64,000 bases of DNA. Source: Gemmatimonadota bacterium. Lineage in GTDB: Bacteria > Gemmatimonadota > Gemmatimonadetes > Gemmatimonadales > Gemmatimonadaceae. Below the pieces are notes generated by a model, which did not search any database, was not told the origin of the DNA, and saw only the letters and a list, made by a program, of their open reading frames with translations. A program made the translations under genes and the position numbers. The stretch is from the NCBI GenBank assembly GCA_027307165.1, contig DAHUXM010000024.1, positions 124,001 through 188,000 of the forward strand, read 5' to 3'. Within the stretch, counting starts at the first letter, position 1. Each line of letters starts with the position of its first letter. This document shows positions 8,465-16,142 of the stretch, one piece after another.

Positions 8465-9094
8465 TCAACGCCGGCTTGCCAGCGCGATTCGAAGTCCGAG
8501 TCCGATGAATATCACGCCGGTGATCTTGCGCAGGACGTCGGCCGACCTGCTGTTGGCGCGCACGCGTTCCGCCGCATGACTCGCGCCGAGCGCGACGATG
8601 GCGTTGACCGCAGTACCCGACGTGTCGAAGATCAGGCCGAGCACGACGATCTGGGTAGCCGCACTTCCGCGTGCGGGATCGACGAACTGCGGCAGGAATG
8701 CGAGGAAGAAAAGCGCGACCTTCGGATTCAGAATGTTGGTGATCGCACCCTGACGAAAGATCGTCGCGAGAGATGCGCGCGCGACCTGTTGTGTTGCGAC
8801 CGGTGAGTGCTTCGCGAATGCGCGCACACCCAGGTACATGAGGTAGATCGCGCCACCGATGCGCACTGCTGTATATGCGATCGGCACCGCAGCGAGCAGG
8901 GCGGCAAGGCCGAGTGCGACGGCGGTAATGTGAAACAGTGTGCCTGTCGCGATGCCGAGCGACGAAACAATGCCGGCGGCGCGACCTTCGCTGGTGCTGC
9001 GCGCCGCGACGTAAAGCATGTCCGGTCCAGGTGTCACATTGAGAGCGAGGCCGGCCGCCATGAAGAGCAGCAGCGAATGCAGCGGAGGAATCAC
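8465..9094 (-). CDS. LysE-family amino acid exporter
   Basis: 209 residues with about six hydrophobic helices. The N-terminal segment with ALNVTPGPDMLYVAARS carries the family motif TPGPD, followed by GIATGTLFHITAVALGL and, further on, NPKVALFFLAFLPQF, all diagnostic of LysE/RhtB transporters that export amino acids or homoserine lactones. GTG start; its first four bases overlap the stop of the upstream HExxH gene (GTGA), indicating translational coupling. Confidence 0.9.
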   Translation of the reverse strand: MIPPLHSLLLFMAAGLALNVTPGPDMLYVAARSTSEGRAAGIVSSLGIATGTLFHITAVALGLAALLAAVPIAYTAVRIGGAIYLMYLGVRAFAKHSPVATQQVARASLATIFRQGAITNILNPKVALFFLAFLPQFVDPARGSAATQIVVLGLIFDTSGTAVNAIVALGASHAAERVRANSRSADVLRKITGVIFIGLGLRIALASRR

Positions 9095-9714
9095 GCCTGG
9101 GATGACCGGCTCCCCTCGTCTCGCCCACGCGATGTCGCGCGCGCATCCACCTCCGCGATCGCCTGTTGCGCCTGCTGCCAGTCGATCACGGGGGCGACGT
9201 CCTCGTCATCCAGCTGCAGCGATTCGGTCGCGCGCCGAACTATCGCTTCGCCATTCGGGATCGCCAATCCGAACTCGAGCTCGGCCTGCCTGCACAGCCT
9301 TTCTTCGTCCGGTCGTTCGGCAGGATCGGATTTTCCCGTCGCGAACACGTGCGCGTGCATTCCCTCGTGCACGATCGACGATGCAATCTGCGCTTCGGTG
9401 AATTCCGGATTCACGCTGAAGGTGAGCTCGACCAGGCAGGTGCGCGAATCGGGATAGAACGCCGCGCGGCAAGGATAACGCACGACGTGAATGCGGGAAA
9501 AGTCCTGCGTCAGCTGTGCGAAAGTGGCGGGCCGGTATTGCTGGATGAGCCCCAGCGCGGTGTCCAGTCGCCTGAACACGAGCTCGGAGTCGATGTCGGG
9601 GCGCGTGTTGATGAGCGTGACCGGGAGACCGCGCAGGGTGCGTTTCTCGGTGGCCCAACCCTGCAACGCGCGCATCGCCTGTACGCGCCACCTTTCAACG
9701 AGGTCGCCCAGCAT
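9091..9714 (-). CDS. Conserved hypothetical protein with an HExxH motif
   Basis: 207 residues, no signal peptide or membrane segment. The one recognisable feature is HEGMH at 116-120 in SSIVHEGMHAHVFATG, which fits the gluzincin zinc-binding motif HExxH, with Glu136-Glu137 in DEERLCRQAELEFG as possible third ligand about 16 residues on. It may be a small zinc metalloprotease-like protein, but I do not recognise a named family. The gene is coupled to the LysE exporter by a 4-base overlap. The C-terminal 15 residues are charged and low in complexity. Confidence 0.65.
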   Translation of the reverse strand: MLGDLVERWRVQAMRALQGWATEKRTLRGLPVTLINTRPDIDSELVFRRLDTALGLIQQYRPATFAQLTQDFSRIHVVRYPCRAAFYPDSRTCLVELTFSVNPEFTEAQIASSIVHEGMHAHVFATGKSDPAERPDEERLCRQAELEFGLAIPNGEAIVRRATESLQLDDEDVAPVIDWQQAQQAIAEVDARATSRGRDEGSRSSQA

Positions 9715-9777
9715 GATCGTAACTTCGCTGGCGGCGCCGGGGCTGTCCAGCAGGCATGTGGTGCGGGGAAGTGCCTC

Positions 9778-9954
9778 CTACTTGCCGCCCCCGTGCGCCG
9801 CCATCCGGTTGATCAGCGTGCCGATCGTCATTCCGGCCGCGATTCCGAGCGCGAGAGCGATCGGGAGATGATGGGTGTTGGCGGCGAAGGTGGCGCCCAT
9901 GGCACCGCCTATGATGATCCAGCGGCCGCGATTGTCATTCGAATTGACGTGCAT
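9778..9954 (-). CDS. Small glycine-zipper membrane protein (58 aa)
   Basis: A short gene read directly from the reverse strand. It starts MHVNSNDNRGRWIIIGGAMG and has two hydrophobic Gly/Ala-rich stretches, WIIIGGAMGATFAA and IALALGIAAGMTIGTLI, with small-xxx-small spacing as in glycine-zipper proteins, then a polar tail ending HGGGK. Codon use is like that of the neighbours and the frame has no spare start further up. Similar 50-60 residue proteins are common in bacteria; function unknown. Confidence 0.6.
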   Translation of the reverse strand: MHVNSNDNRGRWIIIGGAMGATFAANTHHLPIALALGIAAGMTIGTLINRMAAHGGGK

Positions 9955-10051
9955 CGCTCGCTCCGTGCAAAGGTTCTTTCGCTCGATCGGGCTCTGGAGG
10001 CAGCCCAGTTAAAGACGTGCCTCAGCCGTCGAGGTCACCGCCAGGGACGCG

Positions 10052-10552
10052 TTATACCTTTGTATCGGCCGAAGGCCCGTAAACAGATGGTAAGGGGACA
10101 TCGTTCAGGCGGAGATAGACGCTCAGCTGGCCCCGGTGGTGGATCATGTGGCTCAGAATAAACGATCTCAGAACGGCGGCACGGGGGAGGGTCCAGACGG
10201 TCCGCCCGGCCCGCCGGAGCGTCCACGGCTCCATCATGTCGGAATCCGAAGCCGACTCTATCGCCGCGCGGGCGCGCCGCACGTTCTCGTCGAAAGTGCG
10301 AATCAGGTTTGCCGTGGAATCGAATTCCGGACTTCTGCCGCTCCCCGTCTCGTTCATGTCCAGCTCGTCAGCTTCCATTGCTATGAGACCGAGCCGCGGC
10401 AGATTGCCGATGTGCGACGCGAGCTGGCCCAGAGTCCGTGACTTGATGTGCGGTGTCCACTGCGCGCGAGTCTCGGGCACACGTTCGAGCATCGTGCGCG
10501 TAGTCGCCATCTCCTGATCGAACTCTGGAAGCACGCTTCCGGCAATCGACAT
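10052..10552 (-). CDS. DinB/YfiT-family putative metal-dependent enzyme
   Basis: 166 residues. DinB proteins are four-helix bundles with a three-His metal site; here His47 (LASHIGNL) and His135 with His138/139 (SHMIHHRGQLSVYLRL) are in the right places. Members include thiol-dependent transferases such as bacillithiol S-transferases, so a detoxification role is possible. The ATG at 10552 is preceded by CAGGAG, a good RBS; the open frame extends further but without coding character. Its start is 35 bases from the end of the upstream TRIC gene. Confidence 0.85.
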   Translation of the reverse strand: MSIAGSVLPEFDQEMATTRTMLERVPETRAQWTPHIKSRTLGQLASHIGNLPRLGLIAMEADELDMNETGSGRSPEFDSTANLIRTFDENVRRARAAIESASDSDMMEPWTLRRAGRTVWTLPRAAVLRSFILSHMIHHRGQLSVYLRLNDVPLPSVYGPSADTKV

Positions 10553-10587
10553 CTCATTCTCCTGACAGAGTTGCGACGGAGAATTGT

Positions 10588-11217
10588 CTAACGCTTCTCC
10601 GCCGAAGAGTCGAGCTCGAACACGGGAAGCTGCAGCCCCCAGAGGATTGCCGCTAGACGTACCCCCGCGATCACCGCCATTCCGGCGAACGACGGAATGG
10701 GGCGCGGGACGCTTAGACCCTCGAGGGCGACGTAGGTTGCCGTGCCCGCGATCGCGGCCGTCGCGTACAGGTTTCCGCGTTTGAGCACCAGCGGGATCTC
10801 GGCACTCAGCACGTCGCGGACGATTCCGCCCGCCGACCCGGTTATCGTGCCGAGCACTACGCAACTCACCGGCGGAAGCCCCGTTCGCTCGGCGATCTGC
10901 GCCCCGGTAATGCTGAAGAGCGCGAGCCCGAGCGCATCGGCGACAAGAAGTGCCGACCGGGGCGGCCGCCGCCAGCGCGCGTACGCGACCGTGAGCAACG
11001 CCGATGCAGCGATCACCAGAATGTACGACCCGTTGGCGAGCCAGAAGATCGGATTGCGATCCAGCAGCACGTCGCGAATGGTTCCGCCGCCGATCGCAGT
11101 GACGAGCGCGAGCACCACCACGCCCAGTAGATCGAGCTGCTTTCGCCCAGCCGCAAGCGCGCCGCTCACAGCGAACACCGATACGCCGACAAAGTCGAGA
11201 ACTGCAGGCAGCGTCAC
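10588..11217 (-). CDS. TRIC/UPF0126-family cation channel
   Basis: 209 residues, seven predicted membrane helices. The family's two repeated modules are clear: VSVFAVSGALAAGRKQLDLLG with AIGGGTIRDVLLDRNPIFW, and GLALFSITGAQIAE with ITGSAGGIVRDVLSAEIPL. The GGGxxRD and GGxxRDxL motifs mark prokaryotic trimeric intracellular cation channels. The GTG at 11217 is chosen (RBS GGGAAA); the frame is open further upstream but that part overlaps the DinB gene in another frame. It starts 14 bases after that gene's stop. Confidence 0.9.
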   Translation of the reverse strand: MTLPAVLDFVGVSVFAVSGALAAGRKQLDLLGVVVLALVTAIGGGTIRDVLLDRNPIFWLANGSYILVIAASALLTVAYARWRRPPRSALLVADALGLALFSITGAQIAERTGLPPVSCVVLGTITGSAGGIVRDVLSAEIPLVLKRGNLYATAAIAGTATYVALEGLSVPRPIPSFAGMAVIAGVRLAAILWGLQLPVFELDSSAEKR

Positions 11218-11231
11218 GCGTTTCCCGCGCG

Positions 11232-11762
11232 CTAGACCTGCATCCCGTAACGATCTCTCAGTATGCCGATGTGATGCGTGGCGTGGCCGGTGATGATGTA
11301 CGCCAGCGCCCGCGCACTCACCGTGAATCCGCTGGCTGTCCCCGTTCGCAGCCATGCGTCACCGTCGATCTCTCTTGTGAGCGCGATCGTTGCCGCGCGC
11401 GTTGCGCGAAACGAATCGATGAGAGTGCCAATCGGCAGACTGTTGAAATGCGCTGCATCGACGTATGGTTGCTGGTCGAAGCCCGGTAGCGGCGTCTTAT
11501 CGCCGCGCGCGATGCGGAGCATCCGGCACGCGAAGATTCGCTCGGCGTCCGTGATGTGGCCGACGGTTTCCTTCACGCTCCACTTGTCCGACGCATAGCG
11601 GTGCAGCGTCTCAGCGTCGCCGAGCGACCGGAGCGGATCAAGAGCTCCGATCTGGGTCACGAGAGTCTCGAGCGCGTTCGTGCCCGCGACGGGTGCTATG
11701 TAGGTGTTGTAGTAGGGCGCGTATTCGTCGGCGCCGGGATGGGAGAGCACCTGAGTCGTCAT
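11232..11762 (-). CDS. DinB-family protein, second copy
   Basis: 176 residues of the DinB_2 type. His69 in KWSVKETVGHITDAERIF and His160 with His163/164 in ITGHATHHIGILRDRYG form the metal triad. Only distantly similar to the DinB protein 700 bases downstream, so the pair is not a recent duplication. Substrate unknown; thiol-transferase or damage-response roles are known for relatives. Confidence 0.87.
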   Translation of the reverse strand: MTTQVLSHPGADEYAPYYNTYIAPVAGTNALETLVTQIGALDPLRSLGDAETLHRYASDKWSVKETVGHITDAERIFACRMLRIARGDKTPLPGFDQQPYVDAAHFNSLPIGTLIDSFRATRAATIALTREIDGDAWLRTGTASGFTVSARALAYIITGHATHHIGILRDRYGMQV

Positions 11763-11786
11763 CAGTTCCCTGTCAGTTGGGTTGGG

Positions 11787-12317
11787 TTACCAGGCTATCA
11801 GTGCCCCGACGCCATACGGCACCGCGGCCGTGCACGGCGGCGCAGTGCCGACGTAGCTCTGGTCCAAGGTAACGACTTCCGATCGCAGCGAGAATTGCAT
11901 CTCCCACACGCGCCCGCTCGCGAGGTACGTTCGCTCGCCAGCCGTGTAATCCATCTCGAGCCGGACGCCGCAGATCCGGTGTTCCGGAATACGCGCACTG
12001 TCGAGCTGCGCATGCAGCCAGAGCCCAAGACGGTCGACCAGACCGATCGCGGTCACGTCCGCGTCGTTGAGCGTGCAGCGTCGTGCGAGGACGTCGAGAA
12101 CGAGCAGCCCGCCCTGCGGATGATTGACCCGCACCTCATTGGGATAGCGCCGATCCACCGCAACCATGTTGCACAGCGAGTTCGCAACGGCCTGGAGCGC
12201 CCTGTGGCGCTGCTTATCGCGTTGCGGCCACGCGTTGCGTCCGAATTCCGACACGAGCGTAAGTGGCAGCACGTAGTCGGTAAGAGCGGCAAGCCACAGC
12301 GTCGGCCTCCCGTTCAT
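11787..12317 (-). CDS. Hypothetical protein
   Basis: 176 residues, soluble, no recognised domain. It is kept as real because it has a plain ATG start, protein-like composition, correct spacing (24 bases to the next gene) and no competing frame. It contains three Cys-bearing segments (SLCNMVAVDRRYPNEVRV, ARRCTLND, HRICGVRLEMDY) that could be beta strands, suggesting a small beta-rich fold. No function proposed. Confidence 0.55.
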   Translation of the reverse strand: MNGRPTLWLAALTDYVLPLTLVSEFGRNAWPQRDKQRHRALQAVANSLCNMVAVDRRYPNEVRVNHPQGGLLVLDVLARRCTLNDADVTAIGLVDRLGLWLHAQLDSARIPEHRICGVRLEMDYTAGERTYLASGRVWEMQFSLRSEVVTLDQSYVGTAPPCTAAVPYGVGALIAW

Positions 12318-12367
12318 GAAGCAATCCGGCTAACGAGGGTCATGGGCGCAACGGGTTCACTGTGGAG

Positions 12368-12763
12368 CTATCGTAGAAAACGGTCTGCCAGCTGCACCAG
12401 ACGGTCGTCGTTTGTGGCTTCCGCTCTGTCGCGAATCCGGCGAACGTGTTCGTGCAATCTGGGCTCCCCCCAGTAGTATCCCGTCGCTTCCTCCGCGCTC
12501 GCAGTCTCGCCGGCTCGCGCCGCTTCGAGCAGAGCGGCGGCGGCAGCTGCGTCAAACGTGGGATCGTCACGCTCGGGGAGTTCGTAGTTGCGGCGCGGTA
12601 CGGTTCCACCTGCATCTTCGTTGACAAATGCTCGCGACAAGTCGGGCCGGCTCAGTTTGGGCTGGATTGAAAACGTCCGTATTGCAAGATCGGTACTAGA
12701 GTCGGTGCCAGGGCTCGGGCCGGAAGCGTGCACGCGGGCCGGCTTCGCTGCGAACGTCGTCAT
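12368..12763 (-). CDS. Small hypothetical protein
   Basis: Up to 131 residues. The second half (RRNYELPERDDPTFDAAAAAALLEAAR, then an Ala/Glu-rich helix and a charged C-terminal helix with HVRRIRDRAEATNDDRLV) has clear coding character; the first 55 residues are less convincing. The only ATG is at 12763, inside a sequence resembling the fragment GTCATCCCGGCGAACGC of a dispersed palindrome, so the true start may be later, for example TTG at 12640. Function unknown. Confidence 0.5.
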   Translation of the reverse strand: MTTFAAKPARVHASGPSPGTDSSTDLAIRTFSIQPKLSRPDLSRAFVNEDAGGTVPRRNYELPERDDPTFDAAAAAALLEAARAGETASAEEATGYYWGEPRLHEHVRRIRDRAEATNDDRLVQLADRFLR

Positions 12764-12797
12764 CCCGGCGAACGCTGACGTCCGGCGCCGGACGCAC

Positions 12798-13532
12798 TCA
12801 GTTCTTCAGGAAATAATCCACGGTCGAAACCACGCGGACCGTCTTCGCGACCTGGCTCTCTTCAGTGATTCCCTGGGCCTGATCGCGCGGGAGGATCTCG
12901 AACACTCCCTGACTCGCCTGCCGAATGCCGCCGAGCTCGCTCCTGGAGTCCGTGGCGAACTTGGCGGCGGCTTCGCGCGCTCGCGCCGTGGCCTCGCCGA
13001 TCATCGCCGGCTTGAGCTTGTTGAGACCGGTGAAGACGAAGGTCGGGCCGCCGTTTCCATACTCGCCGCCCGAGGACAGAACCACGCCCGAATTGACCAG
13101 CTCCGCCACATGCTGGCTCGCTGCAAGAACCGTCGCCGGATCGTTCGAGCGCACCACGATCGTTTGATGGATCACGTAGCGCGTCGGCGCGCGATCGCTT
13201 CCGCCGTACTGATTGGTGAACGCGTCCGATACCTGGAAATTCGCGAGCGTCGCCTGCGTCGTATCGATCTTCTGCGACGCGAGAAACTGCATGATCTTCT
13301 GAACGCTCGTCTGGAGCTTGGCGTGCGCGACGGTCAGGTCGTTATCGGCGGCCACCACTCGCAACGGCCAGATGGCGAGGTCGGCCTGGACATCGCGCTC
13401 CGCGACGCCCTTCACGGTCACGAACCGGTCGGCGGAGCGACCGCGCGCGAAACCGTTTCCGATCAGGAGGCCGGCGATCGCTACTCCCAGTGCCAGGAGG
13501 ATGGCAGGTACTGTCGACTGCTCCATCTTCAT
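12798..13532 (-). CDS. SIMPL-domain (DUF541) periplasmic protein
   Basis: 244 residues. An N-terminal anchor or signal (VPAILLALGVAIAGLLIGNGFARG) is followed by a SIMPL domain: FVTVKGVAERDVQADLAIWPL, the DTTQATLANFQVSD segment and GEATARAREAAAKFATDS near the end. SIMPL/DUF541 proteins include the E. coli YggE group linked to oxidative stress and a signalling adaptor of mammals; the biochemical role in bacteria is unsettled. No obvious partner in the neighbourhood. Confidence 0.85.
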   Translation of the reverse strand: MKMEQSTVPAILLALGVAIAGLLIGNGFARGRSADRFVTVKGVAERDVQADLAIWPLRVVAADNDLTVAHAKLQTSVQKIMQFLASQKIDTTQATLANFQVSDAFTNQYGGSDRAPTRYVIHQTIVVRSNDPATVLAASQHVAELVNSGVVLSSGGEYGNGGPTFVFTGLNKLKPAMIGEATARAREAAAKFATDSRSELGGIRQASQGVFEILPRDQAQGITEESQVAKTVRVVSTVDYFLKN

Positions 13533-13595
13533 CGCGCCGCTTCTCCTTCCCTTACGATTTGAGGGCGCGGCAGCTCGCCGGCCCGTTGCGAGGGG

Positions 13596-14972
13596 TTACC
13601 GTGCTCGCCCTTTGTCGCCGCCGGGACGCCGCGGAGAACTTCCGGCTTTCGGCCGGTTTGTGCCAGGCACTCCCGGTCGCGCCGGCTTGGAAGGCTTACC
13701 CCGCCCGCCGGATGGTCCGGACTGTCCGGCGCCGCCCGTCGACCGCCGCGCCGCCTTGGCAGCGGCGCGCGCACGATCCTCGGCTTTCTTTGCGCGGATA
13801 GCTGCGATGCGCTCGCCGCGCGGCACCTCGAGCTTTTGCGTGGGACGCGCATCGTAATCGAAATCCGGTACGGTCACACGCGGCAGCCGCTTGCCCACTG
13901 CCTTCTCGATCGTGCGAAGGTCGCCTTCCTCGTCCGGTGCAACGAAGGTGAATGCTTCACCCGTCGCATCCGCGCGGCCGGTGCGGCCGACTCTGTGGAT
14001 GTAATCTTCCGCGACCAACGGTACGTCGAAATTGACTACGTGACCCAGCTCTTCGACGTCGATGCCGCGTGCCGCGATGTCCGTCGCGACGAGCACTTTG
14101 TACGTGCCGTTCTTGAATCCGGCGAGTGCCGCCGTGCGTTGAGTCTGCGACCTGTTGCCATGAATGCGATCGGCCTTGACGCCGTTCTTCACGAGAAAGT
14201 CCGCGAGACGGTTGGCGCGATGCTTGGTGCGCGTGAACACGAGCGCCTGCTTCATCTCGCCGCGGTTCAGCAGCGCGAGAAACAGCGGAGCCTTGAGCTC
14301 CTGCGAAATGGGATACACGGCCTGCGTGATTCCCGTCGGCGGCGCCGCGTTTCGCTCTATGCGGAGCATTGCGGGGTTGGTCAACATCTCGCGCGTGAGC
14401 GCCGCGATCGGAGGCGGCATCGTCGCGCTGAAGAAGAGCGTCTGACGCCGCGCCGGAAGGAGGCGCAGTAGCTTCCGGATCTCGGGAAGGAAGCCCATGT
14501 CCAGCATGCGATCGGCTTCGTCCAGAACCAGAAACTCCAGCCGGTCGAGCTTCGCGTACGGATGCCGCAGGTGATCCAGCAGCCGCCCGGGCGTCGCAAC
14601 GAGCACGTCCACGCCGCTGCGGAATGCGTGTTCCTGAGGCGACATGCCCACGCCGCCAAATATCGCTGCACTCGTTATCGGTGTATGAACGGCGATCTCA
14701 TTGAGATGCTCCGCGATCTGTGCCGCAAGCTCGCGTGTGGGCGTGACGATGAGTGCGCGCGTCGTTCCGCGCGGCCGCTCCATCAGCTTGTGAAGTATTG
14801 GAAGCAGGAACGCCGCCGTCTTTCCGCTTCCGGTCGCGGCGCACGCAAGCACGTCGCGCCCCTCCATCGCGGGCGGGATGGCGTCCATCTGAATTGGCGT
14901 CGGACGAACGAAGCCCAGTTCCTTGAGGCCTTTGAGAAGATTGGGGTCCAGCTTGAAACTGCTAAATGACAC
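13596..14972 (-). CDS. DEAD-box ATP-dependent RNA helicase (RhlE-like)
   Basis: 458 residues. All core motifs are visible in order: Q motif GFVRPTPIQ, I ATGSGKT, Ia PTRELA, II DEAD, III SAT, then in the second domain VATDIAARGID (V) and HRVGRTGRA (VI). The C-terminal 70 residues are a basic Arg/Lys/Ala/Gly/Pro-rich tail that probably binds RNA, typical of RhlE-type proteins. Expected role is remodelling rRNA or mRNA, often at low temperature. The upstream region (14973-15164) is shared with the divergent desaturase gene and contains a T7 tract. Confidence 0.93.
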   Translation of the reverse strand: MSFSSFKLDPNLLKGLKELGFVRPTPIQMDAIPPAMEGRDVLACAATGSGKTAAFLLPILHKLMERPRGTTRALIVTPTRELAAQIAEHLNEIAVHTPITSAAIFGGVGMSPQEHAFRSGVDVLVATPGRLLDHLRHPYAKLDRLEFLVLDEADRMLDMGFLPEIRKLLRLLPARRQTLFFSATMPPPIAALTREMLTNPAMLRIERNAAPPTGITQAVYPISQELKAPLFLALLNRGEMKQALVFTRTKHRANRLADFLVKNGVKADRIHGNRSQTQRTAALAGFKNGTYKVLVATDIAARGIDVEELGHVVNFDVPLVAEDYIHRVGRTGRADATGEAFTFVAPDEEGDLRTIEKAVGKRLPRVTVPDFDYDARPTQKLEVPRGERIAAIRAKKAEDRARAAAKAARRSTGGAGQSGPSGGRGKPSKPARPGVPGTNRPKAGSSPRRPGGDKGRAR

Positions 14973-15112
14973 GCGAAGTCCGTTTTTTTAGGGCAATCCT
15001 GAAAGTTAGCGGAATACCGGCCAATCGCGCTAAACGTGTGGTTGAAGGCTCGCTGAGTGACTATGATCGGTGCCTGTGAGCCCGCTCCCGCATAATGCGT
15101 AATTCTGCCGAA

Positions 15113-15141
15113 TTGGCACCAACTCTGCTTTCTTGTAACTT
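15113..15141 (+). promoter_or_regulatory. Possible promoter for the desaturase gene
   Basis: TTGGCA at 15113-15118 and TAACTT at 15136-15141 are spaced by 17 bases, a sigma70-like layout ending 7 bases before the first ATG. The -10 match is weak, and the sigma consensus of this organism is not known. Confidence 0.3.
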
Positions 15142-15147
15142 CCAGTC

Positions 15148-15168
15148 ATGAGCAACAACCCCGCATGA
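15148..15168 (+). other. Six-codon upstream frame overlapping the desaturase start
   Basis: ATG at 15148 opens a frame encoding MSNNPA and stops at TGA 15166-15168, which overlaps the ATG of the desaturase (ATGA). Either it is a tiny coupled leader or chance. Confidence 0.25.
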
Positions 15169-16133
15169 GCATGTCAGAGGCAGAGACGCTGGCCAAAGTA
15201 GAGGTTCTGGCGGATCTAGAGGAAGAGGTGCGCCAGCTCATGGTGGCTCATGAGTCCAAGCGGATACTCTGGTTTCCGAGCGAGCTGCTCTCCGCGGCCC
15301 CCGATACGGACCCGGACAAGCACATCCGGGACCTCCGGCGGCGCGCCGAGGGAATCAGTACGCCGGCGCGGGTGGCACTGGCCCTCAATCTTCTCACTGA
15401 AGAGGGGCTGCCGCACTTTCACCGTCTGCTCGCCGCATACCTCGGCGGCGACACATTCTGGTCCAAGTGGACCAATCTGTGGACCGCTGAAGAAGATCGG
15501 CACGGTGCGGTACTTCACGACTATTCGCGCGACAGCCTCGTGCTGGACAATCCTGTGCTCGAGAGGATGCAGTTCGAGTATCTCAAGTCCGGCTTCGAGC
15601 CGACGTGGGACAAGGACCCGTATCGCGTTTTCGTGTACACCACGCTCCAGGAGCGCGCGACACAGGTCAGTCACGCCAATACCGGCAAGCTGGCAAGCGA
15701 ATACGAGCCGATGATCGGCACAGTGCTGGCGAACGTGGCGAAGGAAGAAGCCCGTCACTACGTGTTCTACCGCAACGTCTTTCAGGAAGTGCTCGCCCGC
15801 GATCCCAATCGCGCGCTCGAGTCGGCCGCGGCAATCATGCCGTCCATCGACATGCCCGGGGTGAACATGCCGCACTTCCGCGAGATGGCGGATGTCATTC
15901 GGCGAGCCGGGATCTACGGACCACGCGACTATCTCAGGATCGTCGAAGAGCAGATCCGCTACTGGGCCATCGACGCGATCGAGGGGCTCAACGAGATGGG
16001 CAAAAAGGCGCAGGAGAAGATCATGTCGGTTCCCGCCCGCCTCGAACGTGTCGCCGACGCGATGGAAAGCCGCAACCGCGCGAAGACCTTCGTCTTTGCC
16101 GTCGCCTTTGCACGCGAATTCGACATGGAGTAG
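15165..16133 (+). CDS. Soluble acyl-ACP desaturase (fatty acid desaturase type 2)
   Basis: 322 residues, in the range of bacterial members. The di-iron ligands are present as two helical pairs: Glu79/80 with His84 (LTEEGLPHFH) and EEDRH at 109-113, then Glu163 region and KEEARHY with Glu194, Glu195 and His198. These proteins insert a double bond into acyl chains held on acyl carrier protein, using O2 and ferredoxin, and adjust membrane fluidity. The enzyme is soluble, with no membrane segment. It is convergent with the glycoside hydrolase-like gene, 9 bases between stops. Confidence 0.9.
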   Translation: MSMSEAETLAKVEVLADLEEEVRQLMVAHESKRILWFPSELLSAAPDTDPDKHIRDLRRRAEGISTPARVALALNLLTEEGLPHFHRLLAAYLGGDTFWSKWTNLWTAEEDRHGAVLHDYSRDSLVLDNPVLERMQFEYLKSGFEPTWDKDPYRVFVYTTLQERATQVSHANTGKLASEYEPMIGTVLANVAKEEARHYVFYRNVFQEVLARDPNRALESAAAIMPSIDMPGVNMPHFREMADVIRRAGIYGPRDYLRIVEEQIRYWAIDAIEGLNEMGKKAQEKIMSVPARLERVADAMESRNRAKTFVFAVAFAREFDME

Positions 16134-16142
16134 TCCGTCGGC

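Noticed and set aside
14973-15164. Possible tRNA or small RNA gene in the helicase-desaturase gap
   Set aside because: No cloverleaf, TPsiC-like GTTCGAATCC or anticodon arm can be formed.
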